Below are positions 57,740 through 64,000 of a DNA stretch of 64,000 bases, piece by piece. The notes under the pieces were generated by a model, which saw only the letters and a program-made list of their open reading frames with translations, was not told the DNA's origin and searched no databases. The stretch's first letter is position 1; the number at the start of each line of letters is the position of its first letter. The stretch covers positions 62,001 through 126,000 of the forward strand of contig JALRME010000030.1 of NCBI GenBank assembly GCA_026120035.1, given 5' to 3'. The position numbers and the translations under genes were made by a program. The stretch is from Coleophoma eucalyptorum (Eukaryota > Ascomycota > Leotiomycetes > Helotiales > Dermateaceae).

Positions 57740-58883
57740 AACAAATAAGCCTTTAACATTAAAAGTGCCATATGTTGTAGAAACATGGGCCAAGAAACTA
57801 GAGCGTCTGACCGAGTAATATTTTCGATACCTGTACACCATGGGTTTTTCTTCGTTCAAATTTGAACTGCTATACGCTGTAGGATTACGTTTATTAACAT
57901 GGTAAATTAACTGCTGCATGAATTTATCATTTGATGATACTTAACATTACAGAGTGGCTAATGATTGAAGGAAACAAAACTATTGGCAACCACCATTCAC
58001 CAAGTTGGACTTCATACCAAACTCTAGTTTTCCCATGCCCATTGACTGCTATTATAATTGTGGATAAGATCTATCGGCAGTTAACGATGGCGTCCACAAT
58101 CCAAGTAAACTGATTTCCCAGCTTCCCATTCTTTGCGCGATATCCAATTCCCCAATATTATTTAGCATCGTTAAGAATGTAGATCTTCGTCTCATCTGCC
58201 TTGGCCCGGATATGATGCACAGTGCAGGAGACGTCCGTGGTGATTGTTGAAAGCGATTTCGCGAAGACTGCTTACTCGGCAATAGTGAGGCAAGCCTTAT
58301 AGACCGTGCTGCACGGCTCCATACCATACCTATGTCTCGCATATCACAACAATTCCGGTTGAGCATCAACAGATGCCATCTTAACCCTGCATCTCATTAT
58401 AGTTTCTTCTACGCCTCTAGATATTTTGTGCTAAATTTTCAACGGCTTCATAACTAGATATATTAAATGGCTTGCATGGCATTGGAAGAATGCAAAGGTT
58501 CTGATAAGTACTGGGAAGGGTAAAACTCATGTTTAAAAAGATAGACGAGAGGCTACCGATTAGTTCGAAGCCATAAGAGTCGGTTATATTCAATGTCTAC
58601 AGGTCTGTAATGGTGCTGTCTTATAATCTGCACACGAATTATGGCCAGAGGTATGTGACTATGTTAAAAATCGCATTCACTTGCTCGAGTGTAATATCCT
58701 AATCATGGGTTAAAGATCGTCTATTCGATTATAATGAGTAGAAATGATCCTACTGGCGACCAAATGTTTTAGCCAATCTATTCTATAATATATAATTACG
58801 CTGAGATCGACAGCCGTGATGTCTTACTGTAGCGTGAAATGCAATGCACGTACGTATGATACAACACCTCCACCGTATCCTGA
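57740..58883. other. Intergenic, convergent genes, no gene seen
   Basis: AT-rich DNA between the convergent UstYa-like and esterase genes. Short frames at 57931-58369 have no motifs. Confidence 0.55.
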
Positions 58884-60023
58884 TCAAACTGATACAAAAG
58901 TGACCTCGGGAAATGCATCACTTGTTCCATTCAAGAGTACGCTTTCTTTTCCTTTAAAGACATACTGAAAAAAGGCCTCGACATAAGCCGTAACAACCTT
59001 CAAAGCTCTGGCACCATTGATTGTTCCAAGTAAGCTTGCCACTTCGTCTGTAAGAGCTCCTGCAATGCCGAGCACTTGCACAATATCTGGTAAATCGCTG
59101 AATGTATAATGAGCACTCTCCGCCAACATCAATTCTCTCTTCCAGCCTCGCAGTCTTGACCAGACTGCGTCCCAGCTAGGATCAGTCGTGGTATTTTTCC
59201 CTTCGTGCCCGAATAAAAGAAATGGCTTGTCGAGGCCTTTCTCCGTGATCTTGCCAAAGAATGAGCCGTCTAGATTGATGCCTCCCCGTAAACGGTCATC
59301 ATACAATATCGCTTCGCCAGCAGCCGCGCCACCGAACGAGTGTCCAAAGATGCCTACTTTCGAGATGTCGATATCAGGCACGAGATCCTTGGCGATGCTA
59401 GGGCGAGAAAGTTGGTTGAGAACGAATGTGATATCCTTGACACGCGTATCAAGTGCGAGAAGTAAATCACTATCAGTAGTAATATTGCTTGCTAGGATTA
59501 TGGTGTTGTCTGGAAATGTGACAATATCAACGTCGTATGGATGGTCAATTGTTACGACACTGTACCCAGCGCTGGCGACTTGTTGAGCCATGGCACTGTA
59601 AAACAGACGTGTTGTTCCAAGAGCCGGCGAGAAGAGAATTAGAGGATATTTTGACTTTGAGCAGGTCTTCTTTGCAGGCTTTGGCTGACAAACCTGTAGC
59701 TCAAGAGACTCAAAGGTTCCTTCTGGGAGTCCATAGTCGGAAAACTTGGTATCCTCGTATGCGGCAGTCAATACGTCCATATAAGGCACCGTCAAGGGGT
59801 TGCAGAGTTCAGGCGAAAGTGGATTGAAAATTGAAACCATGACAGTCCTTAGTGCTCCATTAGGTGAGAATGGGTCTTTGCGATGCTTGTCGGTAAGTTG
59901 AACGCTTTCAAGTGTTGTGTTATATGGACCACTTGAAGCAGGGAAAGAAACTGATTTGACCGTCTGGAATACCGATGTAAGAACCAGAAGTCCAGCGAAT
60001 GAAACTGTTGACGAAAGCATCAT
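58884..60023 (-). CDS. Secreted PAF-acetylhydrolase-like esterase/lipase
   Basis: A single exon of 379 aa. A signal peptide (SSTVSFAGLLVLTSVFQTVKS) precedes a mature alpha/beta-hydrolase of the platelet-activating-factor acetylhydrolase class: YPLILFSPALGTTRLFYS (oxyanion region), VVTIDHPYDVD, nucleophile elbow VGIFGHSFGGAAAGE, acid strand GGINLDGSFFG, and the His in SAHYTFSDLPDI, which is the usual context in this family. Relatives hydrolyse short or oxidised acyl chains of phospholipids and other esters; the fungal secreted forms have unproven substrates. Two Cys pairs and N-glycosylation sites support secretion. It is convergent with the UstYa-like gene and divergent from the Zn2Cys6 regulator. 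Start is ATG-ATG at 60023. Confidence 0.9.
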   Translation of the reverse strand: MMLSSTVSFAGLLVLTSVFQTVKSVSFPASSGPYNTTLESVQLTDKHRKDPFSPNGALRTVMVSIFNPLSPELCNPLTVPYMDVLTAAYEDTKFSDYGLPEGTFESLELQVCQPKPAKKTCSKSKYPLILFSPALGTTRLFYSAMAQQVASAGYSVVTIDHPYDVDIVTFPDNTIILASNITTDSDLLLALDTRVKDITFVLNQLSRPSIAKDLVPDIDISKVGIFGHSFGGAAAGEAILYDDRLRGGINLDGSFFGKITEKGLDKPFLLFGHEGKNTTTDPSWDAVWSRLRGWKRELMLAESAHYTFSDLPDIVQVLGIAGALTDEVASLLGTINGARALKVVTAYVEAFFQYVFKGKESVLLNGTSDAFPEVTFVSV

Positions 60024-60942
60024 TATGGACTATCGAGATTGGGTGTTTAAAACGAGAATTGTACCAGGCAGTTGAAGGGGATCCAGAAAGTTGATGCTGC
60101 ATGAGAATACGACTATCCATGGTGACTTTATATATTCCTCTTTTCCTCACTAAAAATGGCGTCCATTAAATCTAATGAGAGTTCCCCAGTCATATCAGAG
60201 CTAAAGATTTAAACTGATGGAGACAGCGTTCTATCCTAGCCAGATATGATTAGAGCAGAAAGCTTGGATAGTTGTTGAGTGATCCTCGTTAAACTTTCGT
60301 ATTACGTTACGATGCAGTTAAGCACACTGGACTTCAAAATATTCTCCACAACTAACACTTGCACAACTTATATACGCTCGGTTTTGCTTCGTTTCAATCA
60401 ATAAACCACCTCGAGAGTTAAGGGCCTATTACATGTAACCACTGAGATTGCTTGAGGAAGGATTACAGTATTAACTGTATTTATGCTTACTTGTACTGCT
60501 AGAAGTATGCCATTACATTCCAAATGGCCTTGGTGCTCACCGACTTAGTACGATGCCAAGAAATGAAAGTATAAGCGGAACTGCGCTCGAATACTACTTA
60601 ATCGGGAATAGCCCGCCAAGGTTATAGCCACACACGGGACCAGAAACGGGAAGTCGGTGGAAACAGAAATCGACAACTTATTCTCCTCAGAGCAGCTGCG
60701 AATATGGTCAATGGCGAACGGTCAATACTTGAGTCATATCTCTCAAGTGGTAATTTGGCGCAGGCTTGATCCGATGATCCTTAGCGCAAAAGTAGCTGAC
60801 TGTCTTTCAGAGATTTGAACGCGTTCTTTCATTTCCTCTTTGAGACGCCTTATTAATCTTTACTTTGCAATAGAATTACAAATTACAGCCTGTCGGTGTT
60901 ACTTCTTGCTTTCTTTTTGCTGAAGGTGGCTTCTCCATTGTT
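60024..60942. other. Divergent promoter region of esterase and Zn2Cys6 regulator
   Basis: No gene is seen. The two flanking genes are head to head, so the regulator may share control elements with the esterase. No convincing CGG dyad was found by eye. Confidence 0.5.
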
Positions 60943-62408
60943 ATGGTTCTGGGACCTCTTGACAGGCGTGTGGTTCGCACTCGATGTCAAGCTTGCGCTC
61001 GACGACGGATAAAGGCTCGTCCCATATCTCTGCCTCCAAGGCTGAGGGTCCATGTTGACTTTTCATAGTGTGAAGGTGGAACTCCGTGCATATATTGCCT
61101 CAAGAAAGGTTTTGCCTGTGTGCCCCAAGCTGCTAAGAAGGATAGCTGTATAGTCTTTGTGCATACGAGTACGCCAAGGCCCTGGACGTCTACGTCTGTG
61201 ACGATTCCAGCAAAAGTTTCGGAGACAAAGCCCAGTTTATTTGTCCAACATTTTTTCTCCAACTTTCTAGCCAGAAATGATTTCGGCGTTGGGTCACTTG
61301 ACCAAGATACAATAGTCTGTGGTTTTCAACACTCACCTAGTCTCTATCATGCTTTATGTGCCTTGGGTGCTCTGGACGTAAGCAAGAGATCTACTAAGGG
61401 ACATGAAGCAAGAATAGCAGCTTTGACATCTTACCGCACATCCATCTCCAGCTTCAGGGTGGACATCAGTCGCAGTGATGGAAAGGCACAAGACTCAAAT
61501 CTTTGGACTACACTCTTCCTGGGACTATTCGAGGTGAGCCTTTCCCTAGTTGGAAAAAATGGTGCTAACCTTTCAGTTAATGTCCGACATATCGGGGGAG
61601 GGCTGGGTGAAACACATTCTTTATGGCACCTCAAAGATTCTTCAGGCTCGTAAACCAGAAGCTCATTTACGTGGACCTGGTCGCTCTTTTTTCTTAACCG
61701 TTCGCGTCTTCGAGATATGTAGATCTCTGATTTATGATGATACCAGCTTCCTCTTTGAAGACCAGTGGGTTTCTATTATGGGAAGAATATGGGAAGAAAG
61801 CCTCGCAGATTGGCATCCCAAGGAAAAATTATTCGACCTGATGCTGTCTTGTTCGCAGTTAAGTTCAGAGTAAGCAGTTCATATGTTGTGAATTTTCATT
61901 GTTGATTTATGGAACTAGTGTATCGAGTGCGTTCGATCGTGACAATATCCCGACAGAGCTGGTGCTCTATGATTTTGCAGCAAGAGGGATTTCTCTTCGG
62001 TCCGATATTGAGATGTGGAATTTGGACTTCCAACAATGGATAGATCTCAAGGCCGATTCGCGCTCATATCTAGCTATACTCTATTATCACGCAATCTCAA
62101 TATTTCTATCTGGGATTTTCGACTATCGACCTGAATTCAATTCCATATCCTCAGGTGTTTTACCATTTGCAACCATCCAGTCTCATGTCAGCTGTATTTT
62201 ATCTGGAGCCGATTCAGCACTCCGAACTACATCTCTCTCTGGGATTTTGTACTTCTTTCCACTTAGGGTAGCTGGCGCCAGAGCGGGCCTTCAGGAACAG
62301 AAAGTCTCAATACTTTCTATTCTGGATCACCTTTCGCAAAGTTTCATCGTCGCTGATGCTTTCAAGGGGGACCTTACGGCTTTGTGGGAAATGAGATGCT
62401 CTATTTAA
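60943..62408 (+). CDS. Zn2Cys6 fungal transcription factor
   Basis: Four exons (60943-61014, 61069-61533, 61577-61869, 61919-62408), 439 aa. The DNA-binding cluster is complete once exon 1 is joined to exon 2: CQACARRRIKC then EGGTPCIYCLKKGFAC, six Cys at about residues 15, 18, 25, 31, 34 and 41, spaced 2-6-5-2-6. The rest is a helical fungal-specific domain (HSPSLYHALCALGALDVSK, TTLFLGLFELMS, RSFFLTVRVFEICR). Intron 1 lies between the Lys and the third Cys, a common place in this family, but its 5' end reads AAG|GCTCGT: phase requires a GC donor, since no GT keeps the frame. The protein is nuclear by family. Targets are unknown; the divergent esterase and nearby UstYa/SDR genes are candidates. 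Confidence 0.85.
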
Positions 62409-62553
62409 TGCTCAAATATAGTAACAGCAGTAATTCACTCATTAACTCCCTTCTGCATATGTCATTCTATCCCTAACGTTATTGTTAATTCATCTTGATT
62501 GTTTCTCTTGTTTCACAAGCACAAGGCTTCTTGTCGCAATTTATATACCAAAC

Positions 62554-63673
62554 CTATTCTCCGCTCGGTGGTGCGAGTATAGCAGATAATGGCATGGGTA
62601 TCCCCAAGCTTGGCACATTACTAGTGCTGAAATTAACAATCTGTGCCATCGTATATCTATCAGTTCCGCATGATCCTGCCGAGTTGCTAGTTGCGTGGAA
62701 TGCATTCTGGTGGTTCAGTCAGCATTTAAGTATGTTTTCTCAGTCTCATGAACTCACCCATATCTGCTTCCCATCAGGAGATTGGAAAAAGCAATTGTGC
62801 CCAGTACCGTAATTGCCGTTCGCCTGTGACAAGACTGGTCCAGTCTTGTTCCAAGAGCTCTGTAAAAGCGGGTCACCTCCGGTGTAATGAAGGAGACCTA
62901 GTGCATAGTAAGGAGTCCCACAATAAGATCCTGAGTATGAGAGCCAGATTTCACCGTTGTGGTAAAGGGGCTTTGGCAAGTCAGTAAGACTGTTCTCAAT
63001 TTGTGAATAATATGCTTACGTGTGGGCCTTCATTGACCGGGACACCATTCAGCTCCCAAGGTTGATCAGGAACAGAGATGATGTTCCAACCTTTCACTTC
63101 CCAGCTCGTGGTATTGAGCTCTGTGATCTGGATTGTTTGTATAATGTTGGCGTCAGTTGCACTGACAACATGGTACCGGCCTTGACCAGGAATCTCTAGA
63201 TAGGTCCCATCAATCGCAAATGCGAAAGTTTTGTTTGGACCTCCTTGAAACCCGGCTGGAGGAATCAATTCAGCGAGATAAGAATACGTGCAGTCGTATG
63301 GGTTGGGCCCTTCGCAGCCCTGTAATACACGAGTCCGGCAGCTGTCACAACAAGTTTCTTGGGCATTGCAAGACGAGTAAAACATGTACCAGGCTCCGTC
63401 GATCTGGTGCATTTCCGGAGCCCACATGTTGGCATTTCTGGTAGTATCGGAATCGGTCCAAATTGTTTTGGTCTCTCCGTTTATGAGGCCGCCGAGAGTG
63501 GTGGAACGAGTTATTCCGATGTAGTCATAGCTCGTGTGCGTGAGATAATACATGCCATCGGCATAGACCATTGAAGGATCTGGTCCAGGACTTTGAATGG
63601 GATTTTGGTAGGCTGTGATAAGACATGCTCGGAAGATTCCTGCAAGCAGGAGAGACCTTGCTGAGAATCTCAT
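62554..63673 (-). CDS. Secreted glycoside hydrolase family 43 protein
   Basis: Three exons (63673-63020, 62970-62758, 62706-62554), in frame, 339 aa. After a signal peptide (SLLLAGIFRACLITAYQ) comes the five-bladed propeller of GH43: the catalytic base Asp in SPGPDPSMVYADG, the pKa-modulating Asp in WAPEMHQIDGAWYMFYS, and the catalytic acid Glu in VNEGPHPLYHNGEIW, whose codons are split by intron 1. SYSGSYCGTPYYALGLL and HATSNSAGSCGTDRY are further typical pieces. A Cys-rich loop (CNAQETCCDSCRTRVLQGC) suggests disulfides. GH43 members cleave arabinan, xylan side chains or galactan; exact specificity cannot be read. It is convergent with the Zn2Cys6 gene, stops 146 bases apart, with no other gene between. 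Confidence 0.9.
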
Positions 63674-64000
63674 ACTGAGGGTAGAGTATAGAGCAGCAGA
63701 AGGGCTGCAAAGTGGACGTAGACGAGTTTTGCACCAAGCTGCAAGAGCCGACCGACGATTAACCAGTCTGTACTTAAGAGTTTTGGCGGGGCGGAAAGAA
63801 GAATTATATGTAGATAAATCTCAACTAAAAGAACCAATGATGTACAGGTTACAGTACGTTATTGTCCACTTAAAATAAAATAGAAGGTATTTATTCCGCC
63901 TACCAGTGATCAATAATATATCAATCACCAAATGAATGTCATCCATACTTCAATTTTCCTTCGGCTCACTCCGCACATGGACCCGTAATAAGCTTAAACC
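63674..64000. other. Upstream flank of the GH43 gene, nothing else seen
   Basis: Holds the minus-strand promoter of the GH43 gene. No motif, repeat or coding signal of another gene is seen before the window ends. Confidence 0.5.

Noticed and set aside
1..64000. CRISPR arrays, insertion sequences and bacterial operons
   Set aside because: Spliceosomal introns and fungal families throughout; no array-like direct repeats or transposase motifs were seen.

Overview
The window is nuclear DNA of a filamentous ascomycete (Pezizomycotina). Evidence: most genes are split by introns of 44-90 bases with GT..AG ends and CTAAC/CTGAC-like branch sites, the gene families are typically fungal (highly reducing PKS, Zn2Cys6 factor, UstYa/DUF3328, eqolisin protease, fungal rhodopsin-domain protein), and the intergenic DNA is AT-rich and about 0.5-1.5 kb long. 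I cannot name the species; a plant-associated or saprotrophic lifestyle is inferred from the secreted carbohydrate enzymes and transporters.

Layout. 0-9 kb: the 3' part of an amine-oxidase-like flavoprotein, a phytanoyl-CoA-type dioxygenase, a long disordered protein ending in an alpha/beta-hydrolase fold whose nucleophile is Gly instead of Ser, and a seven-helix fungal rhodopsin-domain protein. 9.6-34.6 kb: a polyketide biosynthetic gene cluster. It holds an apparently intact 17-exon highly reducing PKS (KS-AT-DH-MT-ER-KR-ACP, about 2560 aa), a berberine-bridge-type FAD oxidase, a secondary-metabolism P450, a CYP52-like P450, a sulfotransferase-fold (PF17784-type) protein with a C-terminal membrane segment, an alpha/beta-hydrolase and an ABC-C exporter. 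The PKS has no release domain, so the hydrolase is the natural off-loading candidate; the oxidases would tailor the chain and the ABC-C protein export it. There is no pathway-specific regulator inside the cluster. One splice junction of the ABC gene cannot be joined in frame.

36-51.7 kb: a nutrition region with an eqolisin protease, a secreted glycoside-hydrolase-like protein, a Dal5-type permease convergent with an FMN-dependent monooxygenase of the NtaA/DszA family, a Liz1/Seo1-type permease divergent from the monooxygenase, and a GH29 alpha-L-fucosidase. 52-62.4 kb: a LaeA-like methyltransferase that appears frameshifted, a short-chain dehydrogenase, a UstYa-like oxidase, a secreted PAF-acetylhydrolase-like esterase and a Zn2Cys6 regulator whose first intron seems to use a GC donor; this resembles a small secondary-metabolism island without a core synthase. 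The window closes with a GH43 enzyme.

Exon borders were deduced by reading splice signals and keeping the family frame; none is backed by transcript data. All family names rest on motif recognition, with no database search.
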